A stretch of 64,000 nt of DNA from Alistipes sp. (GCA_020026335.1 JAHHQO010000003.1:62001-126000), one strand, 5' to 3'. Counted from the stretch's first letter, positions 9,190 through 18,034 are shown. Notes: generated by a model from the letters alone, not told the origin. Numbers and translations are program-made.

Positions 9190-11595
9190 TTAAAACAGAG
9201 AGCCCTGCACGGGGGCTTCCGACACGGTGTCGGCGGACTGCTCTGCGTTGGTATCCGGGGTCGGAGTCTCCGCAAAGAGACTTCCCTGTTGGGCAACCGT
9301 TGTCGCCTTGCGCTGTCGCTTCTCCACAGTGGGCTGTCGCTTGCGGCGACCGACCGCAGGGGCGGTCTCCTCTGTGGTGGGGGCTGCTTCCTCTGTGGGC
9401 GTTGCCTGTGCTTCGGCTGAAGGGGTCATGCCTTCGGAGATTTCCGCTTGGGTCTGCTCCTCGGTGACCTTTTCTGCAACCTCCACGGCTGGAGTTTCAG
9501 CTGTTGTCGCTTCTCCGGCAGGGGTGTTGGCGGAGCGGCTGACCTCCAATTCGGTGTAGTCGTACTCCCACTCGTCATTGCTCTCGCTCTCGCCCTCGTC
9601 CTCCTCGTCGGAGTGAATCATGGCGATGAACTCCTCCTCCGAGATGATGGCGATGCCGAGCTTCTCGGCCTTCTTGAGCTTGGCGGGACCCATGTTCTCG
9701 CCGGCAACGATGTAATCTACATTCGAAGAGACGGCAGCCAGATTCTTACCTCCGTGCTTCTCGATAAGCTCCTTCAATTCGTCACGCGAATGGTCGGTGA
9801 ACTTGCCCGAGATGACAAAGGTCTTTCCGGCGAGCGACTCCGATGCCAGGGCAGTCTCCTCGGCTTCGAATTGCAGGCCTGCCGCACGCAGACGGCCGAT
9901 AATGCGGAGGTTCTCCTCATCGTGGAAGTAGGCGATAATCTCGTCGGCAATCTTGTCGCCCACCTCATCGGCTTCGACCAACTCCTCGCGCGTGGCGTTC
10001 ATCACGGCATCGAGGGTCTTGAAGTGTCCTGCCAGATATTTGGCAGTGGTCTCTCCGACAAAACGGATACCCAGACCGAAAAGTACGCGGTGGAAGGGAA
10101 CTTTTTTCGACTCCTCGATGGAGTGAATGATATTCTCTGCCGACTTCTCGCCCAGTCGGGGCAGGGGAGCCAGCTGCTCGGCCTTCAAATCATAGAGGTC
10201 GGAGATGTCGTGCAACAGCCCGTTGGCGTTGAGCAGAACGACCGTCTCCTCGCCCAAACCCTCGATGTCCATGGCCTTGCGGCGAATGAAGTGAATGATA
10301 CGGCCGATAATCTGGGGGTGACATCCGCTCTGATTGGGGCAGTAGTGCTTCGCCTCGCCCTCGTAGCGCACCAGCGGTGTGCCACATTCGGGACAACGGG
10401 TGATATAATCATAGGGACGGCTGTCGGCCTTACGCATCGACACCTCCACACCTGTAATCTTGGGAATAATCTCGCCGCCCTTCTCCACATAGACCATATC
10501 GTTGTAGTGGATGTCGAGCAGTGCCATCTGTTCGGCATTGTGGAGGGTGGCACGGCGTACGGTCGTGCCTGCCAGCTGCACGGGGTCGAGGTTGGCCACA
10601 GGGGTAATCGCGCCCGTGCGTCCTACCTGAAAATCAACACTTTCCAGCAGGGTGAGTGCCTGCTCCGCCTTGAACTTGTAGGCCACTGCCCACTTGGGGG
10701 CTTTGGCGGTGAAGCCCAGCTTCTTGCGTGTTGAGAAGTCATTGACCTTGATGACCACACCATCGGTGGGGAAGGGCAGCGACTTGCGCGCCTCGTCCCA
10801 GTGACGGATGTAATCGTCAATCTCGGCGACCGAATGACACAGACGCGAGAGGTCTGAGATTTTGAAACCCCAGCTGCGTGCCGCCGCAAGACTCTCCGAA
10901 TGGGTGCCGAAGGGCAAATCCTCGCCCGAAAGCTGATAGAGCGTGCAGTCCAGACCGCGACGGGCGACCACGACAGACGACTGTTGTTTGAGTGTGCCGG
11001 CTGCGGCATTTCTCGGATTGGCAAAGAGTGATTTACCCTCGGCTTCGCGCTCGCGGTTGATTTTGTCAAACGAGGCGTAGGGCATGAGTATCTCGCCGCG
11101 GATTTCGAAGTAGGAGGGATAATCCTTGCCCGTGAGACGGAGGGGCACACTGCGTATGGTGCGCACATTGGCGGTCACATCGTCACCCGACACACCGTCA
11201 CCGCGTGTGACGGCACGCAACAGACTGCCGTCCTCGTAGGTGAGCGAGATGGCCGTGCCGTCGAACTTCAACTCACACACAAATTCCACTGTACCCACCT
11301 CTTTTTCAATGCGTTCGATAAATTCGTGCAGCTCGTCCAAAGAGTAGGTGTTGCCTAACGACAACATGGGAAAGCGGTGCTTCACGGTCTCGAAATTGGA
11401 GGTCAGGTCGCTACCCACTCTCACGGTGGGGGAGTTGGGGTCGGCATATTCGGGGTGCTCTTTCTCAAGCTCTTGCAGCTGTCGGAGCATCATGTCGAAG
11501 TCATAGTCCGATATTTCGGGGGCGTTTTCTACGTAGTATTTGTGGGTATGGTATTCGAGTTGCCGGCGCAACTCTTCTATTTTCTCTTGTATCAT
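9190..11595 (-). CDS. ligA: NAD-dependent DNA ligase LigA with long C-terminal tail
   Basis: LigA seals nicks in replication and repair using NAD. The adenylated lysine is K110 in CELKFDGTAI; the OB domain, a four-cysteine zinc site (CPECG, then CPNQSGC), HhH repeats and a BRCT domain (about residues 590-665, AGKTFVISGKF) follow in normal order. At 801 residues it is roughly 130 longer than typical LigA. The extra tail is acidic, then Thr/Pro/Glu/Ala-rich, then basic (GRRKRQPT), and contains QGSLF at 770-774 and again at the extreme C-terminus 797-801. QxSLF resembles the sliding-clamp binding motif. It is first in a run with dapA, DUF4919 and C11. Confidence 0.96.
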   Translation of the reverse strand: MIQEKIEELRRQLEYHTHKYYVENAPEISDYDFDMMLRQLQELEKEHPEYADPNSPTVRVGSDLTSNFETVKHRFPMLSLGNTYSLDELHEFIERIEKEVGTVEFVCELKFDGTAISLTYEDGSLLRAVTRGDGVSGDDVTANVRTIRSVPLRLTGKDYPSYFEIRGEILMPYASFDKINREREAEGKSLFANPRNAAAGTLKQQSSVVVARRGLDCTLYQLSGEDLPFGTHSESLAAARSWGFKISDLSRLCHSVAEIDDYIRHWDEARKSLPFPTDGVVIKVNDFSTRKKLGFTAKAPKWAVAYKFKAEQALTLLESVDFQVGRTGAITPVANLDPVQLAGTTVRRATLHNAEQMALLDIHYNDMVYVEKGGEIIPKITGVEVSMRKADSRPYDYITRCPECGTPLVRYEGEAKHYCPNQSGCHPQIIGRIIHFIRRKAMDIEGLGEETVVLLNANGLLHDISDLYDLKAEQLAPLPRLGEKSAENIIHSIEESKKVPFHRVLFGLGIRFVGETTAKYLAGHFKTLDAVMNATREELVEADEVGDKIADEIIAYFHDEENLRIIGRLRAAGLQFEAEETALASESLAGKTFVISGKFTDHSRDELKELIEKHGGKNLAAVSSNVDYIVAGENMGPAKLKKAEKLGIAIISEEEFIAMIHSDEEDEGESESNDEWEYDYTELEVSRSANTPAGEATTAETPAVEVAEKVTEEQTQAEISEGMTPSAEAQATPTEEAAPTTEETAPAVGRRKRQPTVEKRQRKATTVAQQGSLFAETPTPDTNAEQSADTVSEAPVQGSLF

Positions 11596-11738
11596 ACTAT
11601 ATATATATTCTCACGTGTAAAGGTACATAATTTGTTGGTAAGAGTCACCAAAAACAAAAAAAATACAAAAAAAAAATACACTATGCCTTGCAATATGTAA
11701 ATTTTGCTTATACTTGCAAAAAATTTAGAAACATAATC

Positions 11739-12065
11739 ATGACCAAACAGAACATGCCTAAAAAGCATATCGTAACAAGTTTAAAGAATCTCCCCCTGGA
11801 CGTCCAGGAAGCTCTCAAAGAGAAGTATCCTTTGGGATTTACCGATGTAATGATGCGTATCGACAAGCCCAATGGCGACTTTTTTTATGCCGTTCCCTAT
11901 GACACCGACGAGGTGGCATATCTTGTCAAGATTGATGTGAAAATCGATGACAATACTCAGGACGACGACGACAAGGATTATTACGACGACGATGAAATCA
12001 AGGGTGCTGACGAGTTGCAGGACAGCGTCAGCGTTGATTCGCTTGATGAGGAAGACGAGGATTAA
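11739..12065 (+). CDS. Small acidic-tailed protein, conserved hypothetical
   Basis: I do not recognise a named family. The 108-residue protein begins MTKQNMPKKHIV. A longer frame from a TTG upstream is less likely, because the promoter-like TATACTTG sits within it at 11711. The first 70 residues form a compact domain (LPLDVQEALKEKYPLGFTDVMMRI, split here only for description) ending in a strand pair typical of a small alpha/beta fold. The remainder is extremely acidic (runs of Asp such as DDDDKDYYDDDE) and ends DEEDED. It has no signal peptide, so it is cytosolic. Its last 20 bases overlap the start of the next gene in another frame. Confidence 0.7.
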   Translation: MTKQNMPKKHIVTSLKNLPLDVQEALKEKYPLGFTDVMMRIDKPNGDFFYAVPYDTDEVAYLVKIDVKIDDNTQDDDDKDYYDDDEIKGADELQDSVSVDSLDEEDED

Positions 12066-12693
12066 TACTTGGTTCCGAAATGCTGAGGCGGCTCTGATGG
12101 CCTGTGTGGCGTTCTCTTCGTGTGGTTTGTCGGAAGACCCGCGCGATGAAGATCTCCGTCACGAATATATCACCCTCTCCGACCCTTCGTTCAAGGCGTA
12201 CTGCCTGCGCGAAGCCGATGTCAATCGTGACGGCCGTATTTCGCGATACGAAGCCCGTCAGATGCGCCATATCGACTGCTCCGACAGCGGTGTGGAGTCG
12301 TTGTGGGAAATCGGTGAATTCACCAATCTGTCGAGCCTGAATTGCAGCGGTAATGCCATCACCCAACTCCGTTTGGAGAAGTGCACCCGTCTGCGTCATC
12401 TGGATTGCAGCCGCAACCGATTGGACGCCCTTTCGGTCGAGAATCTCAGAATGTTGGTCGAGCTGCGATGCTCTGACAACCGTCTGGATGTGCTGGGTCT
12501 GCATACCAACTCGTCGCTTCGCTATTTGGATTGTCATCACAATTTTATCGGTAGCCTCAATGTGGCACAGTGCGCTCCCCAAATCGACGGAGTCGATGCC
12601 ACACAAAATCCGCTGGAGGTCTTCTACAAGGCCAAATCGCAAAGCATCGGGTCGCTCAAACTCGATGACTACTCGGTGGTCGAGGAGCAGTAA
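12046..12693 (+). CDS. Lipoprotein with EF-hand-like loop and leucine-rich repeats
   Basis: The start at 12046 is chosen because it gives a full lipoprotein signal: basic n-region MRKTRINTWFRN, a hydrophobic core, and lipobox AFSSC (Cys26). An ATG at 12097 would leave too short a signal. The start overlaps the preceding acidic gene by 20 bases. After the signal comes a calcium-loop-like DVNRDGRISRYE (EF-hand/dockerin pattern DxNxDGxI), then at least four leucine-rich repeats of the LxxLxCSxNxL type (LSSLNCSGNAIT, LRHLDCSRNRLD, LVELRCSDNRLD, LRYLDCHHNFIG). Such proteins are probably surface-exposed binding modules. The ligand is unknown. Confidence 0.75.
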   Translation: MRKTRINTWFRNAEAALMACVAFSSCGLSEDPRDEDLRHEYITLSDPSFKAYCLREADVNRDGRISRYEARQMRHIDCSDSGVESLWEIGEFTNLSSLNCSGNAITQLRLEKCTRLRHLDCSRNRLDALSVENLRMLVELRCSDNRLDVLGLHTNSSLRYLDCHHNFIGSLNVAQCAPQIDGVDATQNPLEVFYKAKSQSIGSLKLDDYSVVEEQ

Positions 12694-12743
12694 AACTGTC
12701 ACGCAAGACGGGACGGACTCCGCAAATTCGGGGCTGTGAAATA

Positions 12744-12778
12744 ACAGGATGTCGTTTTGACGGCGTCCTGTTTTTTTT
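12744..12778 (+). terminator. Intrinsic terminator after the LRR lipoprotein gene
   Basis: The stem ACAGGATGTCG pairs with CGGCGTCCTGT (two G-T wobbles) across a TTTTGA loop and is followed by eight T. Confidence 0.85.
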
Positions 12779-12972
12779 GTCTGTGCGTGGAGACACAACG
12801 GACGATCGCCCCGAAATCGCATGGCATTTCTTCGCTCAGGCAGTGTGCAAATTCCGTGCCCGAAAGTGGCCTTCCATGGGGTGCTGACGGCTGAAAAATC
12901 AGGCGAATGGCTATTTTTTGTAATTTATTCACATTCTCTTGCCCCGAAAACCAAATAAAACGCAGATATTAT
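12779..12972 (+). other. Intergenic, no gene seen
   Basis: This lies between the terminator at 12744 and the promoter at 12973. I see no ORF with coding character, no repeat and no RNA motif. Together with its flanking signals it fills the 308-base gap before the TPR gene. Confidence 0.5.
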
Positions 12973-12980
12973 TATCTTTG
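12973..12980 (+). promoter_or_regulatory. -7 element of the TPR/barrel operon
   Basis: TATCTTTG matches the Bacteroidales -7 consensus TAnnTTTG exactly and lies 21 bases upstream of the chosen ATG at 13002. No TTTG at the ideal upstream distance is seen. Confidence 0.6.
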
Positions 12981-13001
12981 CGACAATATATCAAAGATGC
13001 T

Positions 13002-15986
13002 ATGCTGAAGAAATATATTTTTGTGCCGACTCTACTTTTGAGTCTTGCCTGTACGATGGAAGTTGCAGCGCAGAATCAACCCACGCGCGATGCTCTTCAG
13101 AGAGGTCGCGATTTGTTTGAATTCGGACGCTGGAGCGATGCACATACCGAATTTATCAAGGCGCGCGAAAGCCTCAAGCCCGAAGCGTTGAAGACACGCG
13201 AAGACATCGATTTCTACCTCACGGCGTGTGCCGTCGAACTCCAGATGCCCGATGCCGAGGGGCAGTTGAAGGCGTTTATGAGGGCTTATCCCAATTCGAC
13301 TTATGCCAACGACATCAATTTCTCGTTGGGCTCGCTCTATTGTGCCAAAGGTGATATGACCTCGGCACGCGAGTATTTTTCCAAGACCCACTACAAGTCG
13401 CTCGACCGTCGCCGCCGCGAGCAGTACGATGTGCGTATGGGCTATGTGGAGTTCAGCGGCAAGAACTATAAGGAGGCCTACTCCTACTTCGACCGCATCG
13501 ACCCCCGCAGTGAATTTGCCGACCACGCCCTCTATTACAAATCCTACATGGACTACGCCGAGGGCAGAACCGGCCGCGCGAAGCAGGGTTTCCAAGCCCT
13601 CACCCGCAGCGATGCCTATGGAGAGCTGGTACCTTACTACCTCCTGCAAATCGAGTTCCAGGAGGGTAACTACCGCTATGTGGTCGATAACGGTGACCGT
13701 CTGGCACGCAAGGCCACGCCCGAACGCCGTGCCGAGCTGGAGCGTGTGATTGCCGAGTCGTGGTTCCACCTCGACGACTACAACAAGACCCTCGAATACA
13801 TGAACCGTCTGAAGGAGAACGGCCAACAGCTCGACCGCGAGAGCAGCTACCTCATGGGCTTCTCGCTCTACCGTACGGCACATTACACCGAAGCGGTGGA
13901 CTGGTTGCGCAAGGCGTGTGGGGCGAAAGACGCCATCACACAGAATGCCTCCTACCATCTGGCGGACTGCTACCTCCGCACGGGCAACAAGAATGCCGCC
14001 ATGCACGCCTTCGCGATGGCTGCCGACGAGACCTTCGATGCCGCCATCACCGAGGACGCCCTGTTCAACTATGCCAAGTTGCAGTATGAGCTGGGTGGCG
14101 GTGCTTTCAACGGAGCCATCAATGTCTTGAACCGCTATGTGGCAGAGTATCCCTCGTCAGCGAGAGCCGATGAGGCACGCACACTGCTCATCGCCGCCTA
14201 CTACAATTCGCGCGATTACGATGCCGCCTACCGTGCCATCAAATCCTCGGCGGTGCAGGATGCCGACACACGTGCCGCTTTGCAAAAGATTACCTACTTT
14301 CGCGCTTTGGAGGCCTACTCGGCCAACGACATGAGCGCGGCACAGAACTACCTCGCCGAGTCGGCGGCCATCAATGTCAGCCCCAAATACTCGGCACTCA
14401 ACACCTTCTGGCAGGGTGAGATTGCCTACCGTGACGAGAACTACACGGTGGCAGCCATGAAATACAACGCCTACCTCAAACGCGCGCCGCGCACCGAGAG
14501 AGAGTACTCTTTCGCCCTCTACAACTTGGGTTATTGCGCCTTCATGCGTGGCGATATGGGTGCTGCCGAGTCTTCGTTCGGCAAGTTCATTCAGAACTAT
14601 CCCTCGCGCGACAGCTACCGCGCCGATGCCTTGAACCGACTGGGTGATGTGGCATTCTCGCAGCGTAAGTTCGACGAGGCGATTAGCCGCTACGGCAAGG
14701 CTTCGATGCTCTCGACCCCCGAAATGCACTACTCGCTCTACAAGCGTGCCGAGACCCTCGGCGTGATGGGGCGCGTGGAGCAGAAACAGCAGACCCTGCG
14801 TCAGATTATCGCCGACGGACAGGGCGACTATGTCGATGCCGCGGCTTACGAATTGGGACGCACCTACATCTCGCAGGAGAAGTACCGCGAGGGTGCGCGT
14901 CAGTTGGAGAAATTTGTTGAGGAGTATCCCTCGTCACAATATCGAGTGCGTGCCCTTTCCGATTTGGGTCTGGCATGGCTTAATCTGGGTGACAAGGAGA
15001 AGTCGCTGAAGTATTACGATATGGTGGTCAGTGCGTCTCCCCAGTCGGCTGAAGCGCGTCAGGCGATGCAGGGTATCCGCGACATCTACGTGTCGTCGGG
15101 CGATGTGGACGCCTATTTCAACTATGCCGAGAAGTCGGGTCTGGAATCCGATTTGACCGCCGTGTCGCGTGACTCGCTCTCGTTTGCCGCCGCACAGAAA
15201 CTCTATCTGGCGGACCGTCATGCCGATGCCGAGAAGTCGTTGCGTAGCTATGTGAAGAGCTACCCCAAGGGCTACTACATGGTCGATGCCCTCTACTACC
15301 TCAGTGACTGCTACCTGCGTTCGGGTCAGCGTGACGAAGCGGTGGCTTCGTTGCAACAGCTGGTCGAGGTGGGCGCGGGTCAGTATGCCGTGCAGGTGCT
15401 GGAGAAACTCTCGTCGATGACCTTCGAGGACAAGCGTTACCGCGAGGCTGCCGATGCCTACCGCAAGCTCTACGATGTCGCTCCCACCAAGTCGGGACGC
15501 GAGAAGGCGATTGCCGGCTATGTCGATGCCACACTCCTCACGGGCGATGCTTCGCTTGTCGAGCCGATGGCAAAGGATGTGCTCTCGTGCAAGGATGTCG
15601 GTGCAGCGGCTCTCCGCGATGCCAAATTTGCATGGGCGGAGCAACTGCGTGAGAAGGGCGACATGAAACAGGCGATGACCCTCTACCGCCAGCTGGCCAA
15701 GGAGGTGCGCTCGAAGCAGGGTTCGGCCTCGGCCTACTATGTCATCGAGGAGACCTTCCGCGGCGGAAATCTCGAAGCCACGGAGAAAGCCGTTTTCGCC
15801 TACTCGGAGCGTTCGCCCCAGTCCTACTGGCTGGCCAAGGCGTTCATTCTGTTGGGTGACGTCTATCAAAAGAAAGGTGATAATTTCCAGGCGCGTGCCA
15901 CCTGGCAGAGTGTCGTTGACGGATATACTCCTGCCGATGACGGTATCGTGGCAGAGGCGCGTGAGAGAATCAATAAACTGAACTAA
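13002..15986 (+). CDS. Large periplasmic tetratricopeptide-repeat protein
   Basis: The start MLKKYIFVP at 13002 follows the promoter-like TATCTTTG at 12973 and begins a clear signal peptide ending EVAAQ; an in-frame upstream TTG would remove it. The roughly 994-residue mature part is a long superhelix of TPR-like helical pairs, with recurring blocks such as FMRAYPNSTYANDI, YVAEYPSSARADEA, FIQNYPSRDSYRADAL and FVEEYPSSQYRVRAL spaced through the protein. This outer-membrane-lipoprotein-like TPR form (compare BamD/YbgF-type repeats) suggests protein-protein contact in the periplasm. It is followed 2 bases later by an outer-membrane barrel gene, so the two products probably work as a pair. Function is unknown. 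Confidence 0.85.
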   Translation: MLKKYIFVPTLLLSLACTMEVAAQNQPTRDALQRGRDLFEFGRWSDAHTEFIKARESLKPEALKTREDIDFYLTACAVELQMPDAEGQLKAFMRAYPNSTYANDINFSLGSLYCAKGDMTSAREYFSKTHYKSLDRRRREQYDVRMGYVEFSGKNYKEAYSYFDRIDPRSEFADHALYYKSYMDYAEGRTGRAKQGFQALTRSDAYGELVPYYLLQIEFQEGNYRYVVDNGDRLARKATPERRAELERVIAESWFHLDDYNKTLEYMNRLKENGQQLDRESSYLMGFSLYRTAHYTEAVDWLRKACGAKDAITQNASYHLADCYLRTGNKNAAMHAFAMAADETFDAAITEDALFNYAKLQYELGGGAFNGAINVLNRYVAEYPSSARADEARTLLIAAYYNSRDYDAAYRAIKSSAVQDADTRAALQKITYFRALEAYSANDMSAAQNYLAESAAINVSPKYSALNTFWQGEIAYRDENYTVAAMKYNAYLKRAPRTEREYSFALYNLGYCAFMRGDMGAAESSFGKFIQNYPSRDSYRADALNRLGDVAFSQRKFDEAISRYGKASMLSTPEMHYSLYKRAETLGVMGRVEQKQQTLRQIIADGQGDYVDAAAYELGRTYISQEKYREGARQLEKFVEEYPSSQYRVRALSDLGLAWLNLGDKEKSLKYYDMVVSASPQSAEARQAMQGIRDIYVSSGDVDAYFNYAEKSGLESDLTAVSRDSLSFAAAQKLYLADRHADAEKSLRSYVKSYPKGYYMVDALYYLSDCYLRSGQRDEAVASLQQLVEVGAGQYAVQVLEKLSSMTFEDKRYREAADAYRKLYDVAPTKSGREKAIAGYVDATLLTGDASLVEPMAKDVLSCKDVGAAALRDAKFAWAEQLREKGDMKQAMTLYRQLAKEVRSKQGSASAYYVIEETFRGGNLEATEKAVFAYSERSPQSYWLAKAFILLGDVYQKKGDNFQARATWQSVVDGYTPADDGIVAEARERINKLN

Positions 15987-15988
15987 AG

Positions 15989-17749
15989 ATGAAGAAACTG
16001 ATAATAGCCCTCATGGCTTTGTCCCTGTTGCCGGCGATTGCCGATGCACAGGTGGAGAAACAGGTGGAGATGACCAAGGAGTACGCCCCCACGGTGGAGC
16101 GTGCCTCGAAACTGGCCGTTATGCCCGACATGACCGATACCGTGCAGATGCGTCCCGACATCGATTATGTTATCACCCCTCTCTCGCTGGAGACCTCACT
16201 CGCCACGCGCCCCATTGCGCCGGCGAAGGTGACCTACTGGGAGTTCAACCGTCCACTGCCCTTCTATGTGAAGGCGGGTGTGGGTTATCCCCTCAATTCG
16301 GTCTTCGACTTCTACGCCTCGACCCAAAATCCGAGTACGGGTTACGTGGTGGGCTATCTCAACCACAAGGGTCGCTTCGGTGACATCAAGAACAACTTCG
16401 GCGCGAAGCACAACTCCGTGGAGATGCACAACGCAGGAGGTGCTGCGGCAGGCAAGTACATCGGCCGTCATATTTTGGAGGGCGGTGCAAGCTACTCGCA
16501 CAACCTCTTCCACCGCTACGGCACCCGCAATTGGCAGGGTACCGAGGAGGGCGCACAGGGCTGGCGTCCCGTGGCGGCGTATGGCGATTTGGATTTCCAT
16601 GTCCGCTTCGGTGACGAGTTCCGCGATTTGAGCCGCACGAATTTCGATGTTTCATTCCGCGGTAATATGTTCTTCGACAATTCGGAGTGGGGCGGTTACA
16701 AAGACAAGGCACGCGAGAATACCCTCGATGTGTCGGCGAAGGTGGCGCGTCTGTTCGGCCGCTACGGTTTCTCTCTGAATGCAGGCTATGAGCGCGTGAG
16801 CGGTAACAGTTCCATCGATGTGATAAGCCGCACCGAGACCGGAGAGTTGAATCCCCACAAATTTGTGTTGCAGACCCTGCGTGTGGGCGGTCGTTTCATT
16901 GCCGACGGTAATTTCCTCAAGCTGGTGGCAGGCGTGGACTTCTACCACGAGGACGTCAAGGGCGGCGAGACGGGTAATTTCCTGATTCCCTACGCACGTG
17001 CCGATTTCAACTTCGGAACAAAGGCTCTGCGTCCGTTTGCCGAGGTCGATGGCGGTGTCTATAACAACGGCTACCGCTCGCTGATGCACCAGAATCCCTA
17101 TGTCATCAATGCCGTAGCGTTGGAGAAAAGCTCGGTGAACTATAACGCACGCTTCGGTCTGACGGGTGCATTTGCCAAGAATAGAATCGATTACAGAGTC
17201 TATGCCGGCTTCTCGGTGCATGACGACCACTTGTTCTGGTTGCTGAACCGTGACGGTGTCTTCACACCCATCTTGTCGCGTCAGACCGTCACCTCGTTCA
17301 ATGCCGAGCTGGCGTACCGTCCCATCGAGCAGTTGCGCTTCGATTTGGGCGTTCACGGCTACATCTATAATGACGAGTCGTGCCTCTATGGCGAGCGTAG
17401 AGTGTCGTTCAACAACGGAGAGCCCGATTTCAGAGGTGATATCGGTATGCGCTATGAGGGCAAGAAAATTTCGTTCGGCGTGAAGGCTCTCTTCGAGAGC
17501 GAGCGCAAGTGGTCGAAGGAAATCATGGCAGAGAACGCGGCACAGACCCCCGAAGCTCCGCAGTGGGCATTGGTGGGTGAGAAGTGTGGCGCGTATGTCG
17601 ATTTGCAGGTCGATTTCGAGTGGCAGTTGAAAGGTCGTTTCGCCATCTTTGCCGAGGGTCGTAACCTCATCAACCGTCGTATCTACCGTCTGCCTTACTT
17701 CCCCGAGTATGGCGCGAACTTCACCGCAGGTGTGAAATTTGCCTTCTAA
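15989..17749 (+). CDS. Outer-membrane beta-barrel protein (TonB-receptor-like barrel, no plug)
   Basis: The signal peptide MKKLIIALMALSLLPAIADA precedes a conserved N-terminal segment (VEKQVEMTKEYAPTVERA, then TDTVQMRPDIDYVITPL). The remaining roughly 480 residues alternate short amphipathic strands rich in Tyr, Phe, Arg and Gly and end in FTAGVKFAF, a C-terminal aromatic typical of outer-membrane barrels. It lacks the plug and carboxypeptidase-like domains of transport receptors, so it is probably not a nutrient receptor. It starts 2 bases after the TPR gene and is followed by a strong terminator, defining a two-gene operon. Confidence 0.75.
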   Translation: MKKLIIALMALSLLPAIADAQVEKQVEMTKEYAPTVERASKLAVMPDMTDTVQMRPDIDYVITPLSLETSLATRPIAPAKVTYWEFNRPLPFYVKAGVGYPLNSVFDFYASTQNPSTGYVVGYLNHKGRFGDIKNNFGAKHNSVEMHNAGGAAAGKYIGRHILEGGASYSHNLFHRYGTRNWQGTEEGAQGWRPVAAYGDLDFHVRFGDEFRDLSRTNFDVSFRGNMFFDNSEWGGYKDKARENTLDVSAKVARLFGRYGFSLNAGYERVSGNSSIDVISRTETGELNPHKFVLQTLRVGGRFIADGNFLKLVAGVDFYHEDVKGGETGNFLIPYARADFNFGTKALRPFAEVDGGVYNNGYRSLMHQNPYVINAVALEKSSVNYNARFGLTGAFAKNRIDYRVYAGFSVHDDHLFWLLNRDGVFTPILSRQTVTSFNAELAYRPIEQLRFDLGVHGYIYNDESCLYGERRVSFNNGEPDFRGDIGMRYEGKKISFGVKALFESERKWSKEIMAENAAQTPEAPQWALVGEKCGAYVDLQVDFEWQLKGRFAIFAEGRNLINRRIYRLPYFPEYGANFTAGVKFAF

Positions 17750-17785
17750 AGGAGGGCGGAAACCCACCTTTCGTGGGAAAACCTT

Positions 17786-17821
17786 ACCGCGATACACTAT
17801 GAAGTGTGTCGCGGTTTTTTT
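17786..17821 (+). terminator. Intrinsic terminator of the TPR/barrel operon
   Basis: A 13-base-pair stem (ACCGCGATACACT with AGTGTGTCGCGGT, one wobble) with a four-base loop is followed by a T run. Confidence 0.92.
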
Positions 17822-17860
17822 GTGTCGGTGTGAAAGGGGAGGGGAGTGCCGCAGGAAGAC

Positions 17861-17889
17861 AAAAAAACGGAACCGGGAGACGGTTCCGT
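17861..17889 (-). terminator. Terminator of the SRP RNA gene
   Basis: On the minus strand ACGGAACCG pairs with CGGTTCCGT around a five-base loop and is followed by seven T. It lies about 14 bases past the predicted 3' end of the RNA body. Confidence 0.85.
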
Positions 17890-17902
17890 TAGGGCATAAA
17901 AA

Positions 17903-18000
17903 AAGGTGAGCTGATTATATCGCACCGCTACAACCACATACCCTTGCTCGATTCCTCGCCTGGGGGATTCTGTGGGAGCTGGTCGTATAAGACTCACCTT
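17903..18000 (-). ncRNA. ffs: Signal recognition particle RNA (small 4.5S type)
   Basis: This RNA binds Ffh and targets nascent membrane proteins. On the minus strand the ends pair (AAGGTGAG with CTCACCTT). The tip is a clear SRP helix 8: CCCCCAGG, then CGA-GGAA-TCG forming a GGAA tetraloop stem, then AGCAAGGG, which supplies the symmetric AGG/AGC and asymmetric loops that Ffh recognises. The length of about 98 bases fits small bacterial SRP RNA. A near-ideal promoter ends four bases before the predicted 5' end, and a terminator follows. 6S RNA was considered and set aside because of the helix 8 match. Confidence 0.87.
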
Positions 18001-18003
18001 CTG

Positions 18004-18034
18004 CAAAGGTACTAAAAAAAACATATCGTGCAAA
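18004..18034 (-). promoter_or_regulatory. Promoter of ffs
   Basis: On the minus strand TTTG (18031-18034), a 19-base spacer and TACCTTTG (18004-18011) match the Bacteroidales primary sigma consensus exactly. Initiation would fall at about base 18000, the paired 5' end of the SRP RNA. Confidence 0.9.

Noticed and set aside
11947..12045. Longer N-terminus for the LRR lipoprotein
   Set aside because: The extra residues are a Thr/Arg-rich out-of-frame reading of the acidic gene and would destroy the lipoprotein signal.
17903..18000. 6S RNA as identity of the minus-strand RNA
   Set aside because: It is short for 6S RNA and has no large central bubble, while the GGAA-capped helix with flanking AGG/AGC loops is specific to SRP RNA.
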